Of a DNA stretch of 64,000 nt, positions 17,512-27,197 are shown piece after piece. The DNA lies in contig NZNS01000002.1 of NCBI GenBank assembly GCA_002694985.1, forward strand, positions 119,463-183,462, given 5' to 3'. The stretch is from Parvibaculum sp. GTDB lineage: Bacteria; Pseudomonadota; Alphaproteobacteria; Parvibaculales; Parvibaculaceae. Position numbers and translations under genes: made by a program. The notes below the pieces were generated by a model. It saw only the letters and a program-made list of their open reading frames with translations. It searched no databases and had not been told where the DNA came from. Each line of letters starts with the position of its first letter. Within the stretch, counting starts at the first letter, position 1.

Positions 17512-17811
17512 TCATGCCGAGGGGCGAGGCATCTCGGCGAGCCGCCAGCGGCGGACTCGCTCTACTCGCGCCGCTGCGCGTCGCTCCCGGAGCCCGCTAC
17601 GCGGTCTCCGCCATGCGGTGACGATCCAGCTCGCGGGACGAGGCCGCCCGGGGTCGACCGGGCGCCCTGTTGCGACGGCAACCCTCGCGCACCCAGCGGG
17701 CTGGCGCAGGCAAAGCAGATGCTCGCGGTGCGTAAAGGCGTCGGCCAGCCGCACCGCGATGTCGCCCGCGGTGGCCTCCGCTTCGCTATCGCCGATGCGC
17801 AGCCGTCTCAA
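17512..17811 (-). CDS. Small unknown protein directly downstream of traG, TTG start
   Basis: A TTG preceded by AGGGAGGAGCGC lies 20 bases after the traG stop on the same strand and opens a 99-residue frame: MRRLRIGDSEAEATAGDIAV, then ADAFTHREHLLCLRQPAG. The opening resembles the N-terminus of DUF1173 proteins (RIG..., then a helix, then a PLCLCR-type motif). After about residue 45 the sequence becomes Arg/Pro-rich and the expected DUF1173 core is missing, so it may be a truncated relic. Existence moderately supported by the ribosome site; family call weak. Confidence 0.4.
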   Translation of the reverse strand: MRRLRIGDSEAEATAGDIAVRLADAFTHREHLLCLRQPAGCARVAVATGRPVDPGRPRPASWIVTAWRRPRSGLRERRAAARVERVRRWRLAEMPRPSA

Positions 17812-17831
17812 AGCGCTCCTCCCTGAACCGC

Positions 17832-19739
17832 CTATTTCCGGTGGAACCTGTTTTCGCCGACGCAGCTTCTCATGTCCTCGCGGCGGAACCAGATCGCGCG
17901 CCCGCAGCGCAGCGGCGGATTGCCGGCCGTGAACACGATCTGCTCGTCGGCGCGCATGCGCAGGACCTCGTGCGGCAGGATGAGCGGGCGGCGCGCCAGC
18001 TGCTTCGAGCGCGTCCGCGACGCGCCCGACATCTGCGACGAGCGGCTGAGCTGGTCGACCTCGACGGTGGTGTCGCCGCAACGTCGCGAGATGTAGTCGG
18101 CGGTCTCGGGATCGTTGATTGCGGCGAAGCTGATCCATGACGCCGATTCGAACCATTTCGAGGTGGCGTCGCGGCCGCCATAGGCCTCGCGAATCTGGCC
18201 GATGGACTGGAACAGCAGCGTCATGGTGATGCCGTATTTGCGGCCGGCGTCACGCGCGGTCTCCAAGATGCGCAGGAAGCCGAGCCGCGCCACCTCGTCG
18301 AGCAGGAACAGCGTGCGGTCCTTCACCTCGCCATTGCGGTTGTAGATCGCGTTCATCAGCGCCCCGATGATGACCCGGGCGAGCCCCGGATGCGCCTCCA
18401 GCACCTTCAGGTCGAGCGCGATAAAGATGTCGGTCCCGCCGTCGGCGAGTTCGTCGGTGGTGAAGCTGTGACCAGAGACCAGCGCGGCGTAGTTTGGATA
18501 AGACAGCCAATGCGTCTCCTTCACCGCATTGGCGTAGACGCCGGAAAAGGTCTCCGGCGTCATGTTGACGAAGACTGCGACATTCTCCTTCACGAACTCC
18601 GATCCCGACTGTTCGTAGATCCTAGTCAGCCGCTCGCGCAGCTTCGGCTCCGGCTCCGATAGGTTGGCGCGGACCTGCCGGAGCGTCTGGTCCTTCTTTT
18701 CCGTATGACCCGACAGGCAGACGTCCGCGATCAGCGCCGTCAGAAGCTGCATCGCGGAGGCGCGAAAGAAGTCGTCGCGCGCAGAGACCTGGCGCGCGTT
18801 GTCCGTCATTACCCAGGTCGCGACCGCGACAATGTCCTCCTCCTTCGTTCCGCCGAAGCGTCCGATCCAGTCGAGCGCGTTGAAGCCGGTGGCGGCATCA
18901 GCCGGGTCCAGCACCACCACCTTGCGGCCCGCCTTGCGCCGATGGCCGATCACCATCGGCGCGACCTCGGATGAGGGGTCGAGCACCACCAGGCCGCCAC
19001 CCCATTTCAACGCCGAGGGAATCGTCACCGACGTCGTCTTGAAGCCGCCCGAGCCGGCGAAGACGATGCCGTGCGAGGAGCCGAACGAGCCGTCGAAGCA
19101 GAGCAGCTGCGAGCGGCCGCCGCTGCCCCAGCTGTCGCGGCTGTCGGCGCGGAACGCGATGCCGGCGACGGAATCGCGATCGACCCGGTAGCGCTCGCCG
19201 ATGACGATGCCGCCGGCGTCGCCGAACAGCTTGCCGGCCGTTTCCATCCGCATCCAGTCGGTCTCTCCATGGATCGCGCGCCGGCCCTTGATCCGGCGCG
19301 GAGACGCCGCGACGAAAGCGGCGTTTCCCTTGATGGTGACGCGCAGCGCGAACATCGCGCAAACGAGCGCGATCGCCGCGCCGATCATCGTTCCCGGATC
19401 CGCATAGGCCAGCACAGATTGCCCCGCCGGCACGCGGTCCGCCAGAGCGGCCAGCCGCGCGCCTTCGCGGATGGTGGCGATGCCGATGACAGCCGCGCTC
19501 CCGACCACGACGCCCCATCCAACCGCCCGGATGCCGATCGCGCCGGCCGCCGCGAAGAGCAGGATCAGGCCGAGCCCGGCCGATAGCACATAGGGGAGCG
19601 CGAGCCCGGCACGGCCGAGCATCAGGCGCGCGGCCTCGGTCTTGCCGAAGCCCGCCAGCCAGTGCTCGGCGCCGGTCGTCGTGATCGCCACGGCGATCAT
19701 CATCGCCGCCTGCAGCCCGGCGAGCAGCACCCTATTCAT
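17832..19739 (-). CDS. traG: TraG conjugal coupling ATPase (VirD4-like)
   Basis: 635 residues from the ATG at 19739, which overlaps the traD stop by eight bases; an upstream start is possible but in-frame overlap and TraG homology favour this one. N-terminal membrane segments (about residues 5-25, 50-80, 115-140) anchor it. The ATPase has Walker [12 protein letters not shown] (K234), Walker [10 protein letters not shown], and the later [13 protein letters not shown] and [14 protein letters not shown] motifs of VirD4/TraG. It links the relaxosome to the Trb channel. It is intact and sits in the usual traC-D-G order, reading away from oriT. Confidence 0.95.
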   Translation of the reverse strand: MNRVLLAGLQAAMMIAVAITTTGAEHWLAGFGKTEAARLMLGRAGLALPYVLSAGLGLILLFAAAGAIGIRAVGWGVVVGSAAVIGIATIREGARLAALADRVPAGQSVLAYADPGTMIGAAIALVCAMFALRVTIKGNAAFVAASPRRIKGRRAIHGETDWMRMETAGKLFGDAGGIVIGERYRVDRDSVAGIAFRADSRDSWGSGGRSQLLCFDGSFGSSHGIVFAGSGGFKTTSVTIPSALKWGGGLVVLDPSSEVAPMVIGHRRKAGRKVVVLDPADAATGFNALDWIGRFGGTKEEDIVAVATWVMTDNARQVSARDDFFRASAMQLLTALIADVCLSGHTEKKDQTLRQVRANLSEPEPKLRERLTRIYEQSGSEFVKENVAVFVNMTPETFSGVYANAVKETHWLSYPNYAALVSGHSFTTDELADGGTDIFIALDLKVLEAHPGLARVIIGALMNAIYNRNGEVKDRTLFLLDEVARLGFLRILETARDAGRKYGITMTLLFQSIGQIREAYGGRDATSKWFESASWISFAAINDPETADYISRRCGDTTVEVDQLSRSSQMSGASRTRSKQLARRPLILPHEVLRMRADEQIVFTAGNPPLRCGRAIWFRREDMRSCVGENRFHRK

Positions 19740-20013
19740 GATCGCGCCCGAAGGCTTCCGCGCCGATGGCGCTGAGCCGCGTTCGCTCGGTTTGGTCTTC
19801 ACCGATGCGGCGCTGTGCGTCGATCAGCATGCCGAGCAACAGCGCGCGCTTCTCGTAGCGCAGCCCCGCCTTCACGATCAGCCCGCCGAGCTCGATCTTC
19901 TCGCGCGTGTCCTTCTTGCGTGCGTCCGATGAGCTCGACCGGCGCATGCGCTCAAGCCTCGCGATCGCCGCCCTGAGCCGCGCCAGCCGCGAGCGTCGTG
20001 GACGCCCCGCCAT
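19732..20013 (-). CDS. traD: TraD conjugal transfer protein
   Basis: 93 residues from the ATG at 20013. The basic N-terminus ([20 protein letters not shown]) is followed by the family core [36 protein letters not shown], closely resembling TraD of pTi plasmids (about 70 residues) with an N-terminal extension. It is a small accessory relaxosome protein. It overlaps traC upstream and traG downstream, so the three genes are translationally coupled. Confidence 0.92.
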   Translation of the reverse strand: MAGRPRRSRLARLRAAIARLERMRRSSSSDARKKDTREKIELGGLIVKAGLRYEKRALLLGMLIDAQRRIGEDQTERTRLSAIGAEAFGRDHE

Positions 20014-20248
20014 TTGGCTGCCGGCCAGCGACGCCCTTTCTCCCGCTCGACGCGCCGGCGTCGTCGCGAAACCGTTTCGCCACCTCCTCGAAGGCCGAGA
20101 GCAGCGCCGCCTCCTCGACCTCGATCTCGCCAATCCCGGCCTTCAGCGCGATCCGGCCGATGCGTTCGGCCTCGCGCGTCTCGGCCTGCCGGAGCTGGTC
20201 CTGCAGCCTGGCGATTTCCTCCCTGATCTGTCGCGACGGCTTCTTCAT
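19952..20248 (-). CDS. traC: TraC conjugal transfer protein
   Basis: 98 residues starting [20 protein letters not shown], a coiled-coil N-terminus typical of TraC of rhizobial plasmids, followed by [19 protein letters not shown] and [20 protein letters not shown]. It is a DNA-binding accessory protein of the relaxosome. It is the first gene of the minus-strand unit leaving oriT and overlaps traD by 62 bases in another frame. The last ~25 residues ([15 protein letters not shown]...) are low-complexity. Confidence 0.9.
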   Translation of the reverse strand: MKKPSRQIREEIARLQDQLRQAETREAERIGRIALKAGIGEIEVEEAALLSAFEEVAKRFRDDAGASSGRKGVAGRQPNGGASTTLAAGAAQGGDREA

Positions 20249-20320
20249 TCCGGTTGACCCTTCCACCGTCCCGTATCCGCTGGGTTGAGGCCCAGCTTTC
20301 CCCGGATGAGCGCCAGCGGC

Positions 20321-20352
20321 GACTAGTAAAAAAGCTAGTCGGCGAAGCCGAC
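20321..20352. promoter_or_regulatory. Inverted repeats beside oriT
   Basis: GACTAG (20321-20326) and CTAGTC (20335-20340) flank an A-rich loop, and GTCGGC-GAA-GCCGAC (20338-20352) overlaps the second arm. They lie between the traC start and the nick region and are candidate relaxosome-protein or promoter sites for the divergent tra units. Confidence 0.5.
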
Positions 20353-20392
20353 GCCACTTGAGATCATCCCGGCCGTTCCGAAGGAGCGGCAT

Positions 20393-20432
20393 CCAAGGGC
20401 GCAGTAATACGTCGCTGGCGCGACGTGCTGCG
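20393..20432. other. oriT: Origin of transfer (oriT), pTi/Q-type
   Basis: CCAAGGGCGCAGTAATACGT starts the site, and ACGTCGC-TGGC-GCGACGT (20409-20426) forms its hairpin. From memory this closely matches the pTiC58-type oriT, which reads CCAAGGGCGCAATTATACGT before the same hairpin, so nicking is expected in the GGGCGCA region. It lies in the divergent gap between traC and traA, the standard position, and fits the MobQ relaxase next to it. Confidence 0.88.
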
Positions 20433-20502
20433 CCGGCCCCGGCGAGGCCGGCCTCTCCCGACGAACACGCCGTTCGAGGTTGCACCGGGAGACGCCGTCA
20501 TC

Positions 20503-23500
20503 GTGGCGATCACGCATTTCACGCCCCAGCTCATCGGCCGCGGCAAAGGCCGCAGTGCCGTGCTGTCGGCCGCGTATCGCCATTGCGCCCGAATGGAGTA
20601 CGAGGCCGAGGCGCGCACGGTCGACTATTCCAACAAGCGCAATCTCGCCCATGAGGAATTCCTGTTGCCGGCCGACGCACCGGAATGGGCGCGGGCGCTG
20701 ATCGCCGACCGCTCAGTCGCCGGCGCCGTCGAGGCGTTCTGGAACCGGGTCGAAGCGTTCGAGAAACGCGAGGACGCGCAGTTCGCCCGCGAATTCATCA
20801 TCGCGCTGCCGGTGGAGCTGTCTAAGGAGCAGAACATCGCGCTGATGCGGCAGTTCGTGCTCGAGCAGGTGCTGGCGCGCGGGCAGGTCGCCGACTGGGT
20901 CTATCACGACGAGCCGGGCAATCCGCACGTCCACCTGATGACGACGCTGCGGCCCCTGACGGAGGATGGCTTCGGCCCGAAGCGCATCCCCGTGATCGGC
21001 GACGACGGCGAGGTGCTGCGCAACAAGGCGGGCAAAATCATCTATCGGCTCTGGTCGGGCGAGAAAACCGAGTTCCTGGAGCAGCGCAACGGCTGGCTCG
21101 ACCTGCAGAACCAGCATCTGGCGCTTGCTGGCCTGGAGATTCGCGTCGACGGCCGCTCCTACGCTGAGCGCGGCATCGACCTGGTGCCGACCACCCATAT
21201 CGGCGTTGGCGCCAAGGCGATCCAGCGCAAGTCTGCAGAAAACGGCGAGGCCGCAGATCTCGAACGGCTGGCGCTGTTCGAGACGCAGCGCACCAAAAAC
21301 CGCCGGCGAATTCTGAACCGTCCCGAGATCGTGCTCGACCTGCTGTCGTCGGAGAAGAGCGTCTTCGACCAGCGCGACATCGCCAAGGTGCTGCACCGCT
21401 ATGTCGACGATGCCGGCACCTTCCAGCAGCTGATGGCGCGCATCCTCCAGAGCCCGGAGCTCCTCCGCATCGAGCGCGAGAGCGTCGACTTCGCCACCGG
21501 CGAACGACTGCCGGCGCGCTACACGACGCGCGAACTCATCCGCCTCGAGGCCGGAATGGCGCGGCAGGCGATCTGGCTGTCGGAGCGCGGCTCGCATGGC
21601 GTTCGCGAGCGCATGCTGGAGCAGGTGTTCGCCGGGCATGAACGGCTGTCGGAGGAGCAGCGCACGGCGATCGAGCGTGTGACGAAACCGGGCGGGATCG
21701 CGGCCGTCGTCGGCCGCGCCGGCGCTGGCAAGACCACCATGATGAAGGCGGCGCGGGAAGCCTGGGAGCTCGCCGGCTACAGCGTGGTCGGCGCGGCGCT
21801 CGCGGGCAAGGCAGCCGAGGGTCTGGAGAAGGAAGCGGGCATCGCGAGCCGGACGCTGGCGTCATGGGAGCTGCGCTGGAAGCAGGGCAGGGACACGCTT
21901 GACGCCCGCACCGTCCTCGTGCTCGACGAGGCCGGCATGGTCGCCTCCAAGCAGATGGCGCGCTTCGTCGAGGCGGCGGTGAGGGCCGGTGCAAAGCTGG
22001 TGCTGGTCGGCGATCCCGAGCAGCTGCAGCCGATCGAGGCGGGGGCGGCGTTCCGCGCCATCGTCGAGCGCATCGGCTATGCCGAACTCGAGACCATCTA
22101 TCGGCAGCGCGAGCAATGGATGCGCGCCGCCTCGATGGATCTGGCGCGCGGCCGGATCGCGGAGGCGCTCTCCGCCTATCAGCAGCAGGGCAGGGTGCTC
22201 GGCTCGGTTCTGAAGGCCGAAGCCGTCGCCAGTCTGATCGCGGACTGGAACCGCGACTATGACGCCTCGAAGAGCTCGCTGATCCTGGCGCATCTGCGCC
22301 GCGATGTGCGCATGCTCAACACGATGGCGCGCGAGAAGCTGGTCGAACGTGGACTCGTGGGTGAGGGCCACGCGTTCCGCACCGAGGACGGCGCCCGTAG
22401 GTTCGATGTAGGCGACCAGATCGTCTTCCTGAAGAACGACAGCGCGCTCGGCGTGAAGAACGGCATGATCGGCAAGGTGGTCGAGGCCACGCCGAACCGC
22501 ATCGTTGCGGCGATCGGCGAGGGTGATCAGCGCCGTCAGGTCACAGTCGATCAGCACCTCTATCGCAATGTCGACCACGGCTACGCCACCACGATCCACA
22601 AGGCCCAGGGCGCCACCGTCGCCCGCGTGAAGGTGCTCGCCTCGCTCTCGCTCGACCGCCACCTGACCTATGTCGCGCTGACCCGGCACCGCGAGGACAT
22701 GGCGCTCTATTACGGGCGACGCTCCTTCAGCTTCCATGGCGGGCTTGCCAAGGTTCTGTCCCGGCGCAACGCGAAGGAAACCACGCTCGATTACGAGCGC
22801 GGCACGCTCTATCGGCAGGCGCTCTGCTTCGCCGAGAACCGCGGCCTGCACATCGTCAAGGTCGCCCGCACGCTGCTGCGCGATCGCCTCGACTGGACGG
22901 TCCGACAGAAACAGAAGCTCACCGATCTCACTCAGCGCCTGCGCGGCATCGGCGCGCGTCTCGGCCTGTTCGATCCCCGTCAGACACATAGCCCGAAGGA
23001 GACCGCAGCGATGGTCGCCGGCGTTACCCTTTTCACCAAATCGATCCAGGACACGGTCGAGGATAAGCTGCGCTCCGATCCTGCCGTCACGAAGCAGTGG
23101 GACGAGGTCTCGACCCGCTTCCGCTATGTCTTCGCCGATCCGGAGACGGCGTTCCGCGCCATGAATTTCGACGCGGTCCTCTCGGATCGCACCGCGGCGA
23201 AGACGACGCTGTACCGACTGGTCTCAGAACCGCAGGCACTCGGCCCCCTGAAGGGCAGGACCGGCCTTCTCGCCGGCAAGGCCGATCGCGAGGAGCGGCG
23301 CGTCGCCGAGCTCAATGTCCCCGCGCTGAAGCGGGACATCGAACGCTATATCAACCTGCGCGAGGCCGCCGTGCAGAAGCTCCAGGCCGAGGAGCAGGCG
23401 ATGCGCCATCGCGTGTCGATTGACATCCCGGCCTTGTCGCCGGCGGCGCACCGCGTCCTCGAGCGGGTGCGCGACGCCATCGACCGCAACGACCTGCCGG

Positions 23501-23805
23501 CAGCCATCGGTTACGCGATCTCCAGCCGCGAGGTGAAGGGCGAGATCGACGGCTTCAACAAAGCCATAGCGGAGCGGTTCGGCGAGCGCACGCTGCTCAC
23601 CAATGCCGCACGCGAACCCTCCGGCAAGGTCTTCGACAAGGCGGCAGACGGGCTCGCTCCGGGCGAGCGGCAGAAGCTCGCCGAGGCCTGGCCGACCATG
23701 CGCACCGCGCAGCAGCTCGCCGCCCACGAGCGCACAGCAGCGACGCTGAAGCAATCGGAGAACCTGCGCCAGACGCAGCGGCAGACGCCGGTGATGAAGC
23801 AATGA
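20503..23805 (+). CDS. traA: TraA relaxase-helicase (MobQ)
   Basis: 1100 residues from the GTG at 20503 (VAITHFTPQLIGRGKGRSAV); the frame is open upstream, but family proteins start with this M-A-I-x-H-F sequence. The N-terminal relaxase domain has the AAYRHCARM motif and H142-V-H144 of the metal-binding HxH signature; the catalytic Tyr is expected in the first 30 residues. The second half is an SF1 RecD/TraI helicase: Walker A AGAGKTTM (K410), VLDEAGMV, and THKAQ-type TIHKAQGAT at 697-705. It nicks oriT and leads the strand out. The length equals that of pTi TraA (about 1100). ATGA overlap with traF. Confidence 0.96.
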   Translation: MAITHFTPQLIGRGKGRSAVLSAAYRHCARMEYEAEARTVDYSNKRNLAHEEFLLPADAPEWARALIADRSVAGAVEAFWNRVEAFEKREDAQFAREFIIALPVELSKEQNIALMRQFVLEQVLARGQVADWVYHDEPGNPHVHLMTTLRPLTEDGFGPKRIPVIGDDGEVLRNKAGKIIYRLWSGEKTEFLEQRNGWLDLQNQHLALAGLEIRVDGRSYAERGIDLVPTTHIGVGAKAIQRKSAENGEAADLERLALFETQRTKNRRRILNRPEIVLDLLSSEKSVFDQRDIAKVLHRYVDDAGTFQQLMARILQSPELLRIERESVDFATGERLPARYTTRELIRLEAGMARQAIWLSERGSHGVRERMLEQVFAGHERLSEEQRTAIERVTKPGGIAAVVGRAGAGKTTMMKAAREAWELAGYSVVGAALAGKAAEGLEKEAGIASRTLASWELRWKQGRDTLDARTVLVLDEAGMVASKQMARFVEAAVRAGAKLVLVGDPEQLQPIEAGAAFRAIVERIGYAELETIYRQREQWMRAASMDLARGRIAEALSAYQQQGRVLGSVLKAEAVASLIADWNRDYDASKSSLILAHLRRDVRMLNTMAREKLVERGLVGEGHAFRTEDGARRFDVGDQIVFLKNDSALGVKNGMIGKVVEATPNRIVAAIGEGDQRRQVTVDQHLYRNVDHGYATTIHKAQGATVARVKVLASLSLDRHLTYVALTRHREDMALYYGRRSFSFHGGLAKVLSRRNAKETTLDYERGTLYRQALCFAENRGLHIVKVARTLLRDRLDWTVRQKQKLTDLTQRLRGIGARLGLFDPRQTHSPKETAAMVAGVTLFTKSIQDTVEDKLRSDPAVTKQWDEVSTRFRYVFADPETAFRAMNFDAVLSDRTAAKTTLYRLVSEPQALGPLKGRTGLLAGKADREERRVAELNVPALKRDIERYINLREAAVQKLQAEEQAMRHRVSIDIPALSPAAHRVLERVRDAIDRNDLPAAIGYAISSREVKGEIDGFNKAIAERFGERTLLTNAAREPSGKVFDKAADGLAPGERQKLAEAWPTMRTAQQLAAHERTAATLKQSENLRQTQRQTPVMKQ

Positions 23806-24332
23806 GGCGCCGGCGCATCATCGCCGTCCTCCCGGCCGCGATTGCGTCTCTCGTCATGCTGGCCGGCATCGCCTGGCTTGGCGGGCTGCGCATCAATCTG
23901 ACGCGCAGCTATCCGCTCGGCCTGTGGCGGATCGAGCCGCTCGATGGGCCGCCCGCCGTGGGCGATCTCGTCTTCATCTGCCCGCCCGACGGCGCCGCGT
24001 TTCGCATGGCGCGCGAGCGCGGCTATCTCGGCCGAGGCCTCTGCCCAGGCTGGTTCAGCCCGCTGATCAAGACGGTCGTTGCGACCGAAGGGCAGGCGAC
24101 CGAAATCGGCGCCGGCGTCTCCGTCGACGGGCGGCCGATCCCCCATGCCGATGTTCAGCGAGAGGACGCCGCGGGCAGGGCGCTCGCGCCCTTCGACGGC
24201 GGGCTGGTGCCGCGCGGCTTCCTGTTTCTCCACTCCAATTTTGCGGGCTCCTATGACTCACGGTATTTCGGGCCGATACCGGCAAGCGGCCTGCTCGGTC
24301 GCGCTCGTCCGCTCCTCACCTTCGCGCCGTGA
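23802..24332 (+). CDS. traF: TraF conjugal transfer peptidase (S26)
   Basis: 176 residues. An N-terminal membrane anchor (about 5-28) is followed by the S26 signal-peptidase catalytic Ser in RSYPLGLWR (S36) and the Lys in SPLIKTVVATEG (K90). TraF of this class processes the pilin TrbC (in RP4 it circularises it). The start overlaps the traA stop (ATGA). The gene appears intact, with both catalytic residues present. Next in line is traB, two bases further. Confidence 0.93.
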   Translation: MRRRRIIAVLPAAIASLVMLAGIAWLGGLRINLTRSYPLGLWRIEPLDGPPAVGDLVFICPPDGAAFRMARERGYLGRGLCPGWFSPLIKTVVATEGQATEIGAGVSVDGRPIPHADVQREDAAGRALAPFDGGLVPRGFLFLHSNFAGSYDSRYFGPIPASGLLGRARPLLTFAP

Positions 24333-24333
24333 C

Positions 24334-25488
24334 ATGGCGCGGGGTCTGGCGCTGATCGTGATCGCCGCGCTCGTCGGCGTCATCGGCTGGAGCGGCGATC
24401 CGTTGACGCTGCCGCTCGCGATGCTGTTCCCGGCGCTGTGGGCCTCGGCGCGCAGCCGCTTCGTCACGGCGCTGGTCGCGGCGGCTTACTCCCTGGCCGC
24501 CTCGCGGGGCCTGCCGCAGGGCGTCGCCAACTTCTACGGCGCCGACCTGTGGCCGGGCCTGTTACTCTGGCTGGTCGCGTCGTTCGCTTTCGTCGCCGTC
24601 CATGCATTGCTCTGGACGAGCCGGCCGGGAGGAGGGCGGGCGGTGCGGTTCGCGCTCGCGGCCGTGCTGATGGCGGTGCCGCCCTTCGGGATCGTGGGTT
24701 GGGCGCATCCGCTGACAGCCGCAGGCGTGCTGTTTCCCGGAGGGGGCTGGATGGGACTGGCGGCCGCCGCGGCCGGGCTCACCGCGATGACGACGCGCGC
24801 CTGGCCGATCGCCGCCATCGTGCTCGGCGGGATGTGGCTGTGGTCGGCCGCCACATGGACGCCTCCGGCACTCCCCGAGGGGTTCCGGGGTCTCGACCTC
24901 GATATGGGCCAGAGCCTCGGACGCGACGGCACGCTCGAGCGGCAGCGCGATCTGATCGCTTCGGTCACGCGAGCCGGAGGACAGGGTGGCAGGATCGTCG
25001 TGCTTCCTGAGAGCGCGCTTGGGTTCTGGACGCCGAGCGTCGACCGGCTCTGGCGCGAGGCGCTTGCAAGCAGCGACATCGTCGTGATCGCCGGCGCGGC
25101 CGTCATCGACCCGCAGGGCTACGACAACGTCCTTGTCGCGATCTCGGCGCAGGAGGCCGGAATCCTCTACCGCGAGCGCATGCCGGTTCCGGTCTCCATG
25201 TGGCAGCCCTGGCGCCGCTGGCTGGGACAGGATGGAGGGGCGAGGGCGCATCTGTTCGCCAACCCGACCGTCGAGCTCGCTGGCCGGCGGATCGCCCCGC
25301 TGATCTGTTACGAGCAGCTCGTCGTCTGGCCCAATTTGCAGTCGATGCTCTACCAACCGAACGCGATCGTCGCTACCGGCAATGGCTGGTGGACCGCTGG
25401 CACCTCGATCATGGCCATCCAGAATGCCAGCACGCTCGCCTGGGCGCGCCTTTTCGACGTTCCGCTCGTCGCCGCTTTCAATCGATGA
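24334..25488 (+). CDS. traB: TraB conjugal transfer protein (nitrilase-like)
   Basis: 384 residues from the ATG one base after the traF stop codon (MARGLALIVIAALVGVIGWS); the frame is open further upstream inside traF. The N-terminal ~190 residues contain five or six membrane helices. The C-terminal part is a carbon-nitrogen hydrolase-like domain with VVLPESALGF (E226) and PLICYEQL (C325), as in apolipoprotein acyltransferases. In pTi plasmids TraB is needed for efficient transfer; its chemistry is not established. It ends at the usual NR-x-stop just before traH. Confidence 0.92.
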   Translation: MARGLALIVIAALVGVIGWSGDPLTLPLAMLFPALWASARSRFVTALVAAAYSLAASRGLPQGVANFYGADLWPGLLLWLVASFAFVAVHALLWTSRPGGGRAVRFALAAVLMAVPPFGIVGWAHPLTAAGVLFPGGGWMGLAAAAAGLTAMTTRAWPIAAIVLGGMWLWSAATWTPPALPEGFRGLDLDMGQSLGRDGTLERQRDLIASVTRAGGQGGRIVVLPESALGFWTPSVDRLWREALASSDIVVIAGAAVIDPQGYDNVLVAISAQEAGILYRERMPVPVSMWQPWRRWLGQDGGARAHLFANPTVELAGRRIAPLICYEQLVVWPNLQSMLYQPNAIVATGNGWWTAGTSIMAIQNASTLAWARLFDVPLVAAFNR

Positions 25489-25501
25489 ACAGGGAGTTCT
25501 C

Positions 25502-26107
25502 ATGGTCGACGCCGCCCTCATCCAGCAATGCGCCGATCCGGGCCTGAAGCCGGCGATCGTCGAAAAGTTCATCGCCGAGGCGGGCTCGACCGATCCGCTG
25601 GCGGTCAGTGTCCGATCCGGCACGCGCGTCGTGCTGGTGCCGCGGCCGGGCACCGCGGAGGAGGCCATGGCGCTCGTCCGCCAGCATGTCGGCAAGGCCG
25701 TCGTGCGCGTCGGCGTCACCCAATATCCGGCCGGGGTGGGCGTGTCCGACATCTCGGAGCTGAAGCCCGATTTGGTCGACGCCTGCGCCAATATCCGCAT
25801 GGGCACGAAGCTCTTCGCCAAGGTCTACCGGATCGTCACCAAATGGTACGGCAACGCCGTCGACGAGGCCTTCGACGATGCGATCGACGCCTGGAAGACC
25901 GGTAGCTTCGAGGGAAAGGCTATCTTTAGCGAGCCCGATCCTGGCGAAGTGAAGCTCGCCGTGCCCACGCCTGCGGAAGAGGATCGGAAAGGGACAGCCG
26001 CGCGGGATCCGGCGGGGCCGGCTCGCCCCGAGCCTGAGGATCCCAACAGGGCCGGCATCCGCATCGATTTGTCCGGGATCGGCGGCAACCGGCCGAAGTC
26101 GCAGTGA
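25502..26107 (+). CDS. traH: TraH conjugal transfer protein
   Basis: 201 residues from the ATG following an ACAGGGAGTTCTC ribosome site: MVDAALIQQCADPGLKPAIV is a near-exact match to the TraH opening in pTi plasmids. The first ~150 residues are well conserved (GVTQYPAGVGV, IVTKWYGNAVDEAF); the Pro/Glu-rich tail is variable. It belongs to the lytic-transglycosylase-like or accessory class in older descriptions, but its mechanism is unclear. Last gene of the traAFBH unit. Confidence 0.92.
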   Translation: MVDAALIQQCADPGLKPAIVEKFIAEAGSTDPLAVSVRSGTRVVLVPRPGTAEEAMALVRQHVGKAVVRVGVTQYPAGVGVSDISELKPDLVDACANIRMGTKLFAKVYRIVTKWYGNAVDEAFDDAIDAWKTGSFEGKAIFSEPDPGEVKLAVPTPAEEDRKGTAARDPAGPARPEPEDPNRAGIRIDLSGIGGNRPKSQ

Positions 26108-26863
26108 TAAATTGAAATGGCACCCGCCGCAGACTTCAAAGCTCAACGACCAACTATTCGACTGCGAATGTCGCACTATGATCAGCGACCCAAAGTACCT
26201 CGTCACCAAAGGCTACGACGAGATTACAGATGCGTACCTCAAAAGATTCAGGGGATCAGCTGTTAGTTTAAATGGGCTGACCGCCTCATAGGCAGCCTGC
26301 TAGCCCGCGGGAGGATCTCGGCTGCGGTCCAGAAATCCCCGTCGCGCGTGATCTCACTGCATTGGGCCATAGTGTCGTTGGTTTCGACGGATCGGCAGAA
26401 CAAGTCGCGAGGCCTCGACTGAACGCTCGAACGGTGACGTTCCTTGAGGCGGATATGTGCGAACTGGCGCTTGAAGTCGGCTCTTTCGACGCTGTTGCGA
26501 CCCTCGTGATGGTCCTGTCCAGGCTCTAGCGAAGCAGCCGTCGCTCAAACTAGTTTTTGCTCATCGCTTTCTGCGCGATTTACCGCTTTGCTCTAGCGAT
26601 TGGGGCATCTCCGCTCTATAAGGGCGCCAGGGCAGTACGCGCTGCCCGGGGCCTTAGAAAGCCCTCGACTAGCGGTTGGCGTCGGCTGTTACGGCGCCAG
26701 GATCCTCTGACCATCGTGGCCGGGGGCCTGTGACGTATGTCCAGGTGCTCCGGTGCTAAAGGTCATAGGGACCGTCTAGTCGCGGTTTTCTAACCCCCGG
26801 CTTGGGATCAGGGATTGACGTTTGCGGGGGCGCACCGCGGACTACCCTTGTAGAAGACGACAG
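26108..26863. other. 756-bp gap: methyltransferase relic, then a traM leader
   Basis: Between traH and traM there is no intact gene. A decayed methyltransferase fills 26178-26529. The rest (26530-26863) is lower in GC than its surroundings and carries no convincing frame. A possible -35 TTGACG is at 26815-26820, but I cannot place a convincing -10. No sequence close to the palindromic tra box of pTi plasmids was seen. Confidence 0.5.
26178..26529 (+). pseudogene. Decayed SAM-dependent methyltransferase
   Basis: Three pieces in three frames add up to one class I methyltransferase N-terminal half: MISDPKYLVTKGYDEITDAY from 26178, then WADRLIGSLLARGRI from about 26273, then the SAM-binding DLGCGPEIPVARDLTALG from 26314, followed by VVGFDGSAEQVA, FLEADMCELALE and FDAVATL, ending at a stop at 26527-26529. 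At least two frameshifts and loss of the C-terminal half make it non-functional. It is a remnant lying between tra genes and traM. Confidence 0.8.
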
Positions 26864-27184
26864 ATGGGAAACGACACTAATTGCGCTTCGCAGCCCGAGC
26901 ACAAAGTGACGCTTAGGCCGGTCGTCGGCCTGACCGAGCATCTCCCCAAGACGGATCTTGAACAGATCACGATTCAGGCGATCAGGACTCACCGACTTCT
27001 CCGTGATACGGCCGAGGCCAAGTATAAGGAATGGCGGAAGGCGGGGCCCGTTACCAGTTGCGACAGCGTCGGTCCCGACCGCGTCGCCTATGTCTCCGCG
27101 ATGATCGACATGCATGCGCAGCAGACCCTTCTTTCGACGCTGCTCGACGTTTTGGGCCACGTCCCGCTGGTGCCGGCGGACTGA
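26864..27184 (+). CDS. traM: TraM antiactivator of TraR
   Basis: 106 residues starting MGNDTNCASQPEHKVTLRPV; the upstream part of the frame has no homology. The core VVGLTEHLPKTDLEQITIQA, IRTHRLL and the C-terminal ASMIDMHAQ-type segment (SAMIDMHAQQTLLSTLLDVL) match TraM of pTiC58. TraM binds TraR and blocks it from activating tra/trb genes at low cell density. It converges on traR with only 13 bases between the stops. Confidence 0.92.
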   Translation: MGNDTNCASQPEHKVTLRPVVGLTEHLPKTDLEQITIQAIRTHRLLRDTAEAKYKEWRKAGPVTSCDSVGPDRVAYVSAMIDMHAQQTLLSTLLDVLGHVPLVPAD

Positions 27185-27197
27185 GGGACGGCCGGGG

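Noticed and set aside
17362..17826. A 154-residue plus-strand frame upstream of the traG end
   Set aside because: No homology; it is antisense to the better-supported TTG-start frame, which has a strong ribosome site.
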